Source: Bacteroidia bacterium
GTDB lineage: Bacteria > Bacteroidota > Bacteroidia > M30B66
NCBI GenBank assembly: GCA_018401705.1
Contig: JAGYKL010000020.1
Coordinates: 1-64,000, forward strand
DNA length: 64,000 nucleotides
Reading direction: 5' to 3'
Shown here in pieces: positions 25,806-34,555 of this stretch. Numbering within the stretch: the first letter of the stretch is position 1; every line of letters begins with the position of its first letter. The notes below the pieces were generated by a model. That model ran no database searches. It saw only the letters and a program-made list of their open reading frames with translations, and was not told the DNA's origin. The position numbers and the translations under genes are program-made.

Positions 25806-25868
25806 CAGGCTTAAGCATTTTTTTTTGAAGATAATTGCTTTAAAAGCAGCGAAATATTGTGGATGTGG

Positions 25869-25876
25869 TATTTTTG
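25869..25876 (+). promoter_or_regulatory. Candidate -7 box of asnS
   Basis: TATTTTTG matches TAnnTTTG, 23 nt before the asnS ATG. No well-spaced TTG partner was found. Confidence 0.45.
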
Positions 25877-25898
25877 CCGCCTTTAAAGAACAATACCC

Positions 25899-27335
25899 AT
25901 GACTGCCCTAAGTAAGAATCGCATTGCTGATTTTCTAAAATCTGAACCTTCTGACGCTCTTGTTAGCATATCAGGTTGGGTGAGAAGCAAAAGAGGAAAT
26001 AAAGATGTTGCATTTATTGCTTTGAGCGATGGTTCAACAATCAAAACCATTCAGGTTGTTGCCGACTTAACAAGTTTCAACGAAGAACTAATTAGACAAA
26101 TCACTACCGGAAGTGCTATAGAAGCCAAAGGAAAATTGGTTTCTTCTCAAGGTGCTGGTCAAAGTATTGAGCTTGTTGCCAATGAAATAATCATTCTAGG
26201 CGAAGCTGATGCTGAAAAATATCCACTTCAAAAGAAAAAGCATTCTTTAGAATTCTTGAGAGAAATTGCTCACTTAAGACCTCGAACAAATACTTTCGGA
26301 GCGGTGCTCAGAGTTAGACATGCAATGTCTTTTGCCATTCATAAGTACTTTAACGATAGGCATTTCTATAATATTCATGCGCCAATCATTACTGGTTCTG
26401 ATGCTGAGGGTGCTGGTGAAATGTTTAAGGTAACAACTTTAAATGTTGGAAATCCTCCGCGCAATGAGGCGGGAGATGTTGATTACGAAAAAGATTTCTT
26501 CGGCAAAGAGGCGAACTTAACTGTTTCAGGACAACTTGAATCTGAGCTCGCAGCATTGGCATTGTCACGAGTTTATACTTTCGGACCAACTTTTAGAGCT
26601 GAAAATTCAAATACAACCCGACATCTAGCTGAGTTCTGGATGATTGAACCGGAGATTGCTTTCTTCGATTTGAATGACAACATGGATCTGGCTGAAGATT
26701 TTCTAAAATACCTAATCAATTATGCACTGGAGCACTGTGCTGATGATCTTGAATTCCTTGAGAAACGTCAACAGGAAGAAGAGTCACAGATGAAAAAGGA
26801 AGAAAGAAGTTCCTTGCCTCTGATTGAAAAATTGAAAAGTGTAATTGAAGGAACTTTTGAGCGAATCACCTATACTGAAGCAATTTCTATTCTTGAAAGA
26901 AGTGGAAAGAAATTCGAATATGAAGTCAAGTGGGGAGTAGATCTTCAAAGTGAGCACGAACGCTATCTGGTAGAAAAGCATTTTAAGAAACCTGTAATTC
27001 TTAGCAATTACCCTAAAGACATTAAAGCGTTCTACATGAAGCAAGACAAAGATGGCAAAACAGTTCGTGCTATGGACGTTCTTTTCCCTGGCATTGGTGA
27101 AATTATAGGTGGCTCCCAAAGGGAGGAAGTTTATGAAAAACTAAGCCAGCGTATCGATGAAATGGGAATCCATAGAGAAAGTCTATGGTGGTACCTGGAG
27201 ACTAGGCAGTTTGGTACTGTTCCGCATTCGGGCTTTGGTTTAGGTTTCGAAAGACTTATTCTTTTTGTTACAGGAATGGGTAATATCAGAGATGTAATAC
27301 CTTTCCCTAGAACGCCTAAGAATCTGGAGTTCTAA
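25899..27335 (+). CDS. asnS: Asparaginyl-tRNA synthetase
   Basis: A 478-residue class IIb synthetase that charges tRNA-Asn. Residues 15-110 are the OB-fold anticodon-binding domain ([19 protein letters not shown]). The catalytic core has motif 2 ([22 protein letters not shown]) and motif 3 ([17 protein letters not shown]). The Asn-enzyme signature is the [14 protein letters not shown] segment rather than the FRDED of AspRS. The length matches other Bacteroidota AsnRS proteins, which have an insertion in the catalytic domain rich in charged residues (seen here around 285-310). The stop abuts the stop of the convergent gene with no spacer. Confidence 0.97.
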   Translation: MTALSKNRIADFLKSEPSDALVSISGWVRSKRGNKDVAFIALSDGSTIKTIQVVADLTSFNEELIRQITTGSAIEAKGKLVSSQGAGQSIELVANEIIILGEADAEKYPLQKKKHSLEFLREIAHLRPRTNTFGAVLRVRHAMSFAIHKYFNDRHFYNIHAPIITGSDAEGAGEMFKVTTLNVGNPPRNEAGDVDYEKDFFGKEANLTVSGQLESELAALALSRVYTFGPTFRAENSNTTRHLAEFWMIEPEIAFFDLNDNMDLAEDFLKYLINYALEHCADDLEFLEKRQQEEESQMKKEERSSLPLIEKLKSVIEGTFERITYTEAISILERSGKKFEYEVKWGVDLQSEHERYLVEKHFKKPVILSNYPKDIKAFYMKQDKDGKTVRAMDVLFPGIGEIIGGSQREEVYEKLSQRIDEMGIHRESLWWYLETRQFGTVPHSGFGLGFERLILFVTGMGNIRDVIPFPRTPKNLEF

Positions 27336-27944
27336 TTAAATTAGAATAAAGCGAACTTTTCGCCCGCGCATGCGGGTTTGCATTTCCATACAAACGCCGT
27401 CTTTGTAGAAGAAGTAATTCCTTGTTCCATCGGGTTGTTTCAGTTCATAAGAGCGATAGCCTATTGAATGAACCTCTACATTGCTACCTAAACGTTCGGA
27501 AAGAATTGTTTTAAATCCGGTAGGCTCATCATGATATAACCTGCCAACACTAAAAGTTACTGGTGTTGTGATTTTTAGGTCATCAATTTCAGATCCTGTA
27601 ACATGCAAACCGCCGTTTACACGCTTAACTTCGGTGTGCTCGGTTCTAACGCCATTGATATGTTTTGTTGATGAAGCCGAAACCAGAACTCCCTTTGAGT
27701 ATTCTAAACGGATATCCGAAATAATATTTAAAAAGAAAACATTTAGTTTAGTGACTAAACTTATGGAGAAATCTTCTTCTGATGCGCGAATAATTCTTGC
27801 CTCCAGATGTCCTTTCTCTTCCTCATTAACAAGCACCTTGTAGTGCAGTATTTGTTCAGAATTGCGATCAATTGCATTCGCTTCGAATGTAGAAATCAGG
27901 CTTAAAAAAATCAGTAAGAGCAAATGGCGCATTCTAAAACTCAT
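27336..27944 (-). CDS. Exported protein of DUF6134-like family
   Basis: A protein of 202 residues with a signal peptide (MRHLLLLIFLSLISTFEANA). I start it at the ATG at 27944 (or 27932); the in-frame ATG at 28016 would put an implausible 24-residue extension before the signal. The mature part is beta-rich: YKVLVNEEEKGHLEARI, TKHINGVRTEHTEV, YHDEPTG and a final RGRKVRFILI. This resembles the DUF6134 family of outer-envelope proteins with a lipocalin-like or MucB-like beta-sheet; the function is unknown. It is divergent from the TonB receptor gene and may share a regulatory region with it. Confidence 0.65.
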   Translation of the reverse strand: MSFRMRHLLLLIFLSLISTFEANAIDRNSEQILHYKVLVNEEEKGHLEARIIRASEEDFSISLVTKLNVFFLNIISDIRLEYSKGVLVSASSTKHINGVRTEHTEVKRVNGGLHVTGSEIDDLKITTPVTFSVGRLYHDEPTGFKTILSERLGSNVEVHSIGYRSYELKQPDGTRNYFFYKDGVCMEMQTRMRGRKVRFILI

Positions 27945-28046
27945 GGAGGCGTTTAAATAATGACACGCCTGCTCAAATTTACCCCTATTAATTGAATTTT
28001 TTGTCATCATCAGCAAACGTTCTTTCTAAATAATCGATTTTATATT

Positions 28047-28054
28047 TAGATTTG
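28047..28054 (+). promoter_or_regulatory. Candidate -7 box of the TonB receptor gene
   Basis: TAGATTTG matches TAnnTTTG and lies 20 nt before the ATG at 28074. The upstream TTG element is not evident. Confidence 0.4.
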
Positions 28055-28073
28055 TCTAAAAATAAATTTCGAT

Positions 28074-30326
28074 ATGTATAAATTACTTCTTTTACTGGGG
28101 TTAATTGCATATTCAGAAATAAAATCACAAATCATTAAGGGTATTATTTCTGATGAAGCTGGTCCGCTTGCCTTTGCTTTAGTTAGTGTTAAAGGCAGTT
28201 CAGTTCATACGTTAAGTGACCCCAATGGAGAATTTAGTCTTATTTACGAGAAGTCGGGACCGATGTTCCTTGAAATTAAGCTAGTTGGCTTTAAGCCACG
28301 AACCATTGAAATTGACCCGGTTAACCAGCAAATCCCACTTGAAATTCTGCTGGAACCAAGAACTCTCTCATTAAATGAAGTAGTTATTACCGGAACCAGG
28401 CAGTTTAGCCGAAGATCAGAAAGTTCGGTGCTTGTTCACGTGCTTGATAGCAAAATGCTAGAGATCAATCAATCAAATAATCTGTCCGAAGGATTATGCT
28501 TTCAGCCCGGTTTAAGAATGGAAACTGATTGCCAGACCTGCGGGTTTAGTCAACTCAGAATGAATGGCTTGCCGGGAAGTTATTCGCAAGTGCTTATCAA
28601 TTCAAGACCGGTTTTTCCGTCTTTATTAAGCATGTATGGTCTTGAACAATTTCCAACTTCATTGGTAGATAGAGTTGAGATTGTAAAAGGAGGAGGTTCA
28701 GCACTTTATGGTAGCTCGGCAATTGCAGGTACAGTAAACATTATCACCAAGATTCCCGCCAGCAATGGTTGGTCAGTTGGAATGAACTCAGCAATAATTG
28801 ACGCTCACGCTTTTGATCATAACTTTAATGCTAATGCTTCTTTGGTTAACAAGACTCAAAAAGCAGGTGCTACAATAATGCTTTCAGGTAGGCAAAGAGA
28901 TGAATATGACGCCAATGGCGACGGATTTACCGAACTTCCATATTTAAGTTCAGGTTCATTAGGAATTTCGTCTTTTCTTAAAACAGGAAAGTCGGGTTTG
29001 CTTGAATTGCAGGCTTTTAACATAAACGAAGAACGACAGGGAGGAAATAAAATCGGACAAAGAGCTGATCTCTCAGATCAAGGTGAATATCGTTTGCATC
29101 ATGTCTTTGCTGCTGACGCAGGATATAGTTTTGAGCCTTCTTCTAAAGCACTTTTAAAAATCTATTCAGCTGCTCAAACGACTTGGAGAAGTCACTATAC
29201 TGGAATAGATCAGCAGAATGGCTGGGGCTTGTCTAGGTCCTCATCCGCCCAAGCGGGCGCCCAAATTCACTACAATGCAAATCGCTTCCCCCTCGGGAAG
29301 AATTCTTTTGTTTTTGGATTAGAAAGTCAGTATGAGAAGACATTTGATCAAATCAAATCATACAATTATTTCATAAATCAAGAGGTAATTTTATCAGGCA
29401 TTTTTGTTCAAAGCGACTGGAGTATCCATAAAAACCTTCAACTTTCATCTGGTTACAGATTAAACGTTTCTAATAGACTTAGCAAAGTTGTGCATACTCC
29501 GCGCCTTGCCCTATTATGGAAACCAGCATCAGGATGGCAATTCAGAAGCTCATGGTCAAAAGGATTTAAGGCTCCTCAAGCATTCGAAACAGATATGCAT
29601 ATTGCCTTTGCAGGTGGAGGTGTTTCTGTTATCTCAATTGACCCTAGTTTAAAAGCTGAATTTTCCCAAGGAATTACCATTTCTGCTTCCTACACATTAG
29701 AGAAAGCTGATTATCTGCTAGGTTTTAATTTGGATTATTTCAGAACCGATTTGAGCAATAATTTCATCCTCGAAGAAATTGGTTTCGATGATAATGGAAA
29801 CCAGAACTTATTCAGAACCAACGGCAAGGGTGCTCTTTATGAAGGACTTACTTTCGAATTGCGGGCTGCTTATAAAGATGATATTGTCTTTCAATCGGCA
29901 TTTACAATGCAAAAAGCGTCGTTTAATAATCCTGTAAAATGGTCGCAGGAGTTGCCAGGAGTGAGAATTCAAACTAGAACTCCTCAGCTTTATGGTTATT
30001 TGAGCCTCACAGCGTTCAACGACCATCGGGTGCAACCTTCATTGAATTTAGTTTATACTGGTAAAATGTTAATTCCTCATTTTGGCGGAGCTCCAGGAAT
30101 ACCCGAAGATAGGCTTGTTAATTCACCCTCCTTTATTGATTTAGGCTTTAAGCTAAACTTCAGAAGTAAAGTGAAAATAGCCGGCAAAGAACTACAGTTT
30201 CAATCGGGAGTTCACAATCTGCTAAATGCTTATCAATCAGATTTTGACACAGGTAAAAATCGTGATAGCAACTACGTTTATGGTCCAATGAGGCCCCGAA
30301 CAATCTACTTTGGAATCAAGTTGTAG
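28074..30326 (+). CDS. TonB-dependent outer-membrane receptor
   Basis: A 750-residue outer-membrane transporter. After the signal peptide (1-18), residues 20-95 form a carboxypeptidase-regulatory-like beta domain (GIISDEAGPLAFALVSV, NGEFSL). NEVVITGT is a TonB-box-like segment (101-108). The plug spans about 115-225 and contains a CQTCG pair (Cys153, Cys156), MNGLPGSYSQVLINSRPV and VDRVEIVKGGGSALYGSSAIAGTVNI. The remainder is the 22-strand barrel, ending with an aromatic (YFGIKL). The Cys pair in the plug is shared by a Bacteroidota subgroup of unknown substrate, possibly metal-related. No SusD-like partner is adjacent, so a glycan system is unlikely. Confidence 0.93.
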   Translation: MYKLLLLLGLIAYSEIKSQIIKGIISDEAGPLAFALVSVKGSSVHTLSDPNGEFSLIYEKSGPMFLEIKLVGFKPRTIEIDPVNQQIPLEILLEPRTLSLNEVVITGTRQFSRRSESSVLVHVLDSKMLEINQSNNLSEGLCFQPGLRMETDCQTCGFSQLRMNGLPGSYSQVLINSRPVFPSLLSMYGLEQFPTSLVDRVEIVKGGGSALYGSSAIAGTVNIITKIPASNGWSVGMNSAIIDAHAFDHNFNANASLVNKTQKAGATIMLSGRQRDEYDANGDGFTELPYLSSGSLGISSFLKTGKSGLLELQAFNINEERQGGNKIGQRADLSDQGEYRLHHVFAADAGYSFEPSSKALLKIYSAAQTTWRSHYTGIDQQNGWGLSRSSSAQAGAQIHYNANRFPLGKNSFVFGLESQYEKTFDQIKSYNYFINQEVILSGIFVQSDWSIHKNLQLSSGYRLNVSNRLSKVVHTPRLALLWKPASGWQFRSSWSKGFKAPQAFETDMHIAFAGGGVSVISIDPSLKAEFSQGITISASYTLEKADYLLGFNLDYFRTDLSNNFILEEIGFDDNGNQNLFRTNGKGALYEGLTFELRAAYKDDIVFQSAFTMQKASFNNPVKWSQELPGVRIQTRTPQLYGYLSLTAFNDHRVQPSLNLVYTGKMLIPHFGGAPGIPEDRLVNSPSFIDLGFKLNFRSKVKIAGKELQFQSGVHNLLNAYQSDFDTGKNRDSNYVYGPMRPRTIYFGIKL

Positions 30327-30342
30327 TATGTAAATGAGTACA

Positions 30343-30420
30343 ACGTACAACGTATTACGTAAAACGAACAAAGAAAATCGAAAAATCGTTTATCGTATAT
30401 CTTTTATCGAACATCGTAAT
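30343..30420. repeat. Heptad-periodic array 3 (WCGNNNW x11)
   Basis: Eleven units with one 8-bp slip: ACGTACA, ACGTATT, ACGTAAA, ACGAACA, AAGAAAA, TCGAAAAA, TCGTTTA, TCGTATA, TCTTTTA, TCGAACA, TCGTAAT. It lies between the TonB receptor stop and the next gene, and has the same rule as arrays 1, 2 and 4. Confidence 0.75.
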
Positions 30421-30493
30421 TCATATGATTGTCAGCAAAATGATATTGCATTTGCCTAAATTTTCTTTAGGTTTGTACTCAAGGAAAATTTTT

Positions 30494-30901
30494 ATGAAAA
30501 GTCTTACTCGATTAACCCCGTTTCTTTTCGGTTTGTTGCTGTTGCTTAGTGCATGCTCAGGAAGTCAGGAAAATAAGTTAATTGGCACTTGGACAGTGAC
30601 CAAAATGGATGCACTTCCTGGTGAATATCCCATTGAACAATGGGAATTTACAAATGACAATGACTTGCTTCGTTATAAAGTAACAGAAGTAAGTAATGAG
30701 CTTGCTACAACTGGTCGCTGGGGTTTTAGTAAAAGAAACCGTCTTAACTTATCTAAATTTGATGTTGGATTTAATGGTGAGTGGGAGATTGTCACATTAA
30801 CTGACGAAGTTTTAAGAATGGTACTTAAAGTGTTTGTTGATGATGATGGAGGTCAGCGACCTGCTGGTCAGGTGCTCGTTGAATTTACTAGAGCTCGATA
30901 A
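30494..30901 (+). CDS. Lipocalin-like lipoprotein
   Basis: A 135-residue lipoprotein. The start at 30494 gives a clean signal with a lipobox (LLLLSAC, Cys21). An in-frame ATG at 30425 would add 23 residues and begin beside the heptad array. The mature part has the KLIGTWTVTKMD strand that opens lipocalin-like domains in Bacteroidota, then WEFTNDNDLL, TTGRWGFSKRNRL and a final VLVEFTRAR strand. It probably binds a small hydrophobic ligand, which is inference. It is followed by a good intrinsic terminator and then radA. Confidence 0.7.
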   Translation: MKSLTRLTPFLFGLLLLLSACSGSQENKLIGTWTVTKMDALPGEYPIEQWEFTNDNDLLRYKVTEVSNELATTGRWGFSKRNRLNLSKFDVGFNGEWEIVTLTDEVLRMVLKVFVDDDGGQRPAGQVLVEFTRAR

Positions 30902-30921
30902 ATCAAATATTAATCTTTTTT

Positions 30922-30947
30922 AAGCTCTCATTTGGGAGCTTTTTTTA
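30922..30947 (+). terminator. Intrinsic terminator before radA
   Basis: A hairpin with arms AAGCTCTC and GGGAGCTT around ATTT, followed by a run of seven T's. It lies 20 bp past the lipoprotein stop and 7 bp before the radA start. Confidence 0.8.
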
Positions 30948-30953
30948 TACCCA

Positions 30954-32333
30954 ATGGCGAAAGTTAAGTCAGTGTTTTTTTGTCAATCCTGCGGACATGA
31001 ATCTCCAAAGTGGTTGGGAAAATGCCCATCGTGTAACTCATGGAACAGTTTCACTGAAGAGCGAATGGTACAAACCAAATCAGCTTCCGCTCCCGCAGGA
31101 TGGATGCGCGATAACAATCCAGCAAAAGCTCCTCAACCAACCAAACTTCAAGACATTGCCAATCAAAATGAAGTAAGGATTAATACTGGTGACGAAGAAC
31201 TCAACCGAATACTCGGTGGAGGAATGGTTCCTGGTTCTTTGATTCTACTCGGTGGCGAGCCGGGCATAGGCAAATCAACCTTAATGCTTCAGATTGCATC
31301 AAAAAGCACCCGCTTAAAAACACTCTATGTTTCAGGTGAAGAAAGCGAACAGCAAATTAAAATGCGCGCTGAACGAATTGGGATAGAAAATGAAGAATGC
31401 CTAGTGCTTGCAGAAACCGGAATGCAGCGCATCTTTCAGCACATTAATAAAGTACAGCCTCAGCTTTTGGTAGTAGATTCTATTCAAACGCTGCAAACCG
31501 ATACCATTGAATCTTCTCCTGGAAGTGTTTCTCAAATCAGAGAATGCACAGCAGAATTACTTCGCTTTGCGAAGGAAAGTAACACACCAGTGTTTTTAAT
31601 TGGGCACATCACCAAAGACGGACAAATTGCTGGTCCGAAAATTCTCGAGCACATGGTAGACGTGGTGCTTCAGTTCGAGGGAGACCGACACCACCTTTAC
31701 CGAATAGTTCGTTCTGTCAAAAACCGCTTTGGCTCAACTGCCGAAATGGGTATTTACGAAATGGCCGGCCATGGATTACAACAAGTAAATAATCCCTCAC
31801 AAGTGCTTCTTTCCCAATTGGATGAACCTTTCTCAGGAATTGCTATTTCAGCTACCATGGAAGGTGCTAGGCCGATGATGATTGAAAGTCAGGCATTGGT
31901 AAGCACTGCAGTTTACGGAACTCCGCAACGCTCAGGAACAGGCTTTGATTTGCGCCGGTTAAACATGCTACTTGCAGTTATTGAAAAACGCTGCGGCTTT
32001 AAGCTAGGTCAAAAAGATGTCTTCCTAAACATTACTGGTGGTATTCGTACCGAAGATCCTGCTGTTGATTTAGGCATTATTTGCGCCATACTTTCTTCAG
32101 ATTTAGATATGCCAATTCCGGCAAAAACCTGCTTCGCAGGGGAAGTTGGTTTGAGTGGTGAAATCAGACCCGTAAGCAGAATTGAACAGCGAATTGCCGA
32201 AGCCGACCGAATGGGTTTTGCTCAGATTCTTGTTTCAGAATACAACATGAAAGGTCTGAATTCAGGCAAGTTTGGCATTCGAGTTATTCCTGTTAAAAAG
32301 ATTGAAGAAGCTTTTCGGGTGCTTTACGGATAA
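30954..32333 (+). CDS. radA: DNA repair protein RadA
   Basis: A 459-residue RecA-family branch-migration helicase that processes recombination intermediates. The N-terminal zinc ribbon has Cys10, Cys13, Cys24 and Cys27 (CQSCGHESPKWLGKCPSC). The ATPase domain has Walker A GEPGIGKST (101-109) and Walker B LLVVDSIQT, followed by the RadA-specific KNRFGS motif. The C-terminal region is the Lon-protease-like domain (FAGEVGLSGEIRPV). The length is normal. The ATG directly follows a terminator, so its promoter must overlap the terminator or lie upstream with read-through. Confidence 0.97.
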   Translation: MAKVKSVFFCQSCGHESPKWLGKCPSCNSWNSFTEERMVQTKSASAPAGWMRDNNPAKAPQPTKLQDIANQNEVRINTGDEELNRILGGGMVPGSLILLGGEPGIGKSTLMLQIASKSTRLKTLYVSGEESEQQIKMRAERIGIENEECLVLAETGMQRIFQHINKVQPQLLVVDSIQTLQTDTIESSPGSVSQIRECTAELLRFAKESNTPVFLIGHITKDGQIAGPKILEHMVDVVLQFEGDRHHLYRIVRSVKNRFGSTAEMGIYEMAGHGLQQVNNPSQVLLSQLDEPFSGIAISATMEGARPMMIESQALVSTAVYGTPQRSGTGFDLRRLNMLLAVIEKRCGFKLGQKDVFLNITGGIRTEDPAVDLGIICAILSSDLDMPIPAKTCFAGEVGLSGEIRPVSRIEQRIAEADRMGFAQILVSEYNMKGLNSGKFGIRVIPVKKIEEAFRVLYG

Positions 32334-32376
32334 TTAGCATCATTATTGACAAGCAATAAATCCTAAAATTAATCTT

Positions 32377-34308
32377 TTGAAAAATATCCTCTCAGGCCTT
32401 AAGTTTTTTGGGGCCTTTCTCGCTTTATTTATTGCACAAAGTGCTGTTGCACAGGATTTAAAGCCTAAATGGGTGTACGTCCTCGACGGCTTTTATGATA
32501 CTGATATTACCGACCTTGAAATTGATAAGGAAGGAAACACATATGTTTCGGCAAATTATGGAGGCAACCTTTCTTTAAAAGGAAATTCTTTTGAAATACC
32601 AAGGTCTCCCCATGTTCATGGAATAATCGTTAAGCTTGATAAACTAGGAAAGTTAATATGGGCCAGACCTATTCAAAGTATTAACGATAATCGTATAAAT
32701 GATATTTCCATTGCTCCAAATGGCGATTTGCTGTTTACCGGATTTGCTGATGGTAATTTTGAATTTAAAGGAAAGAAAAAGAATATTAAACTGGGCAGAG
32801 GAAAGCAAGCCGGAGAATACCATCATCCACAATTTGTTTATGCCGCAAGATATTCTTCATCCGGCGAACCTATATGGGTTAAAGAGTTTGGAGCTACCTG
32901 GGGAGAAGGATTAAGCATTGCTGCCAATAGCAAGAACGAAGTCTATTTCGACTTATATCACAATAATTATATCAAAGATGGCGACCAACGCATCGATTCA
33001 GTTCCAAGAGATAAACGTTATGATAAAAGAGTGTTAATGATTAAACTGAGCGCAAGCGGCGAGTTTCTAGAAAAAAAACTAGTCCTTGATCGGTTTGGCA
33101 GCACTTACATTCCAAAACATTACATCTATATTGATAAAGAGGATAATCTCTACCAATACGGCAATTTCTCAAAAGCTATTTTTTTCACAGAAAAAGATTC
33201 CTTAAGCAATGATGCTTACATGGAAGGTTTAGATTCTTATCTTGCTAAGTACAATGCTGATGGCTCCTTTGCTTGGGCTAAGCAAATAGGCGGACAAAAT
33301 GTTCAGGCGCTCAATGAAATCCGAGTCACAAAGGAAGGAGCCATTTATGGAGCTGGGTATTATTATTTTGAGTGTTTTGTGGGCGACGGGATAAACGTTG
33401 TTCAGAAAAGTAAATTTGAATATAAGTCAGGAAGCAGCTTTTTCTATTTCGCCTTAACTAAAGATGGCGAACTCGACTTCATCAGGTATGAGGAACAAGG
33501 ACAATATAGCACGTATTTTACAGCGCAGTCCATTGCTTTAGACGACTTTAATCAGGCTCACATTGTCGGCATTTTTAATGATACAGTTGTCATTGATGGT
33601 CATCAGCTTAGTCAGCCTTACAGAACCGAAAAGCATTTCTATAGCCGCTGGAAAAACGACAAACTGGAAGAAATTTCAACCCACGATATTAGCTCGAATA
33701 GCTTTTTATTATCGCGAAAGATTGACATTAATAGCGGTCAGTTTGCAACAGGTGGATTATACGTTGGTGATAAAGCTCAAATGATTATAGAAGGCAAAAA
33801 GCATAAGCTAACATTGAATGAACATGGTCGCTCAAGCTACATTTATGGTGGAACTGTGCCTGAAAGAAAAGAATCAGAACCTTTAATTGCTCTTAACAGC
33901 AGAAGCGCACTCTATTTATCTGAATTAAAACCACTTCTTGCTTGTATTAGTCCAAGAGAAGAAGCTTCAAATGATGTCTGGTTTCCAACAAAAGATTCAA
34001 TTCCGTCAAGAGAAACCTGGTTAAGTGAAACGCCCTGCGGGCGGAAGGTTAATCAAATGGAAGTTGCTTTATTTCCCAACCCAAGCCGAGGAACAACAAC
34101 CTTGAAGCTGAAAGGCATGGAGGGAGGTTTTTCACAGATTGATGTATTCTCAGAACAAGGGAAACTGATGTTTTCGCAACGAGTTTCTATTCAAACAAAT
34201 GATTATGAACTTGGCTTAAACTTAAGCAGCGTTGCAGCAGGAATCTATTTTGTTAGAATCGTTCATGGTGGTTTTGAAAAAGCTATACGCTTTGTTAAAA
34301 TTGACTAA
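32377..34308 (+). CDS. T9SS-secreted beta-propeller-like protein, tandem copy 1
   Basis: A 643-residue exported protein. The only in-frame start compatible with a signal peptide (KNILSGLKFFGAFLALF) is TTG at 32377. The body has SBBP-like repeats in which a strand like DGFYDTDITDLEIDKEGN is followed by TYVSANYGG or LLFTGFADG, suggesting a beta-propeller. The last 80 residues start VALFPNPSRG and contain GIYFVRIVHGG, a T9SS type A sorting domain. Just before it is a conserved W-x-S-E-T-P-C-G-R segment. The next gene is a full-length paralogue in the same orientation. The ligand or activity is unknown. Confidence 0.85.
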   Translation: MKNILSGLKFFGAFLALFIAQSAVAQDLKPKWVYVLDGFYDTDITDLEIDKEGNTYVSANYGGNLSLKGNSFEIPRSPHVHGIIVKLDKLGKLIWARPIQSINDNRINDISIAPNGDLLFTGFADGNFEFKGKKKNIKLGRGKQAGEYHHPQFVYAARYSSSGEPIWVKEFGATWGEGLSIAANSKNEVYFDLYHNNYIKDGDQRIDSVPRDKRYDKRVLMIKLSASGEFLEKKLVLDRFGSTYIPKHYIYIDKEDNLYQYGNFSKAIFFTEKDSLSNDAYMEGLDSYLAKYNADGSFAWAKQIGGQNVQALNEIRVTKEGAIYGAGYYYFECFVGDGINVVQKSKFEYKSGSSFFYFALTKDGELDFIRYEEQGQYSTYFTAQSIALDDFNQAHIVGIFNDTVVIDGHQLSQPYRTEKHFYSRWKNDKLEEISTHDISSNSFLLSRKIDINSGQFATGGLYVGDKAQMIIEGKKHKLTLNEHGRSSYIYGGTVPERKESEPLIALNSRSALYLSELKPLLACISPREEASNDVWFPTKDSIPSRETWLSETPCGRKVNQMEVALFPNPSRGTTTLKLKGMEGGFSQIDVFSEQGKLMFSQRVSIQTNDYELGLNLSSVAAGIYFVRIVHGGFEKAIRFVKID

Positions 34309-34555
34309 TCCTTAACTCTTGAATAGTTCCATAAAACTTTATAGATTATTAAAATTTTGGTGAAGAGTATTGTTTGCTTTTATTCTGTCTTCATTCTCAA
34401 AAAATTATCTTTCTCTTAGCAAATGTCAAAAGCCATGGCTCATGGCAAAATAATCTAAAGGTTACCCTGGTTTCACTTTCATTACACATTATTCTCAAAC
34501 AATTGAACTTTTCTCAGTCTCAGCATAAACGCAAGCAGCCATTTAGAATTCACCT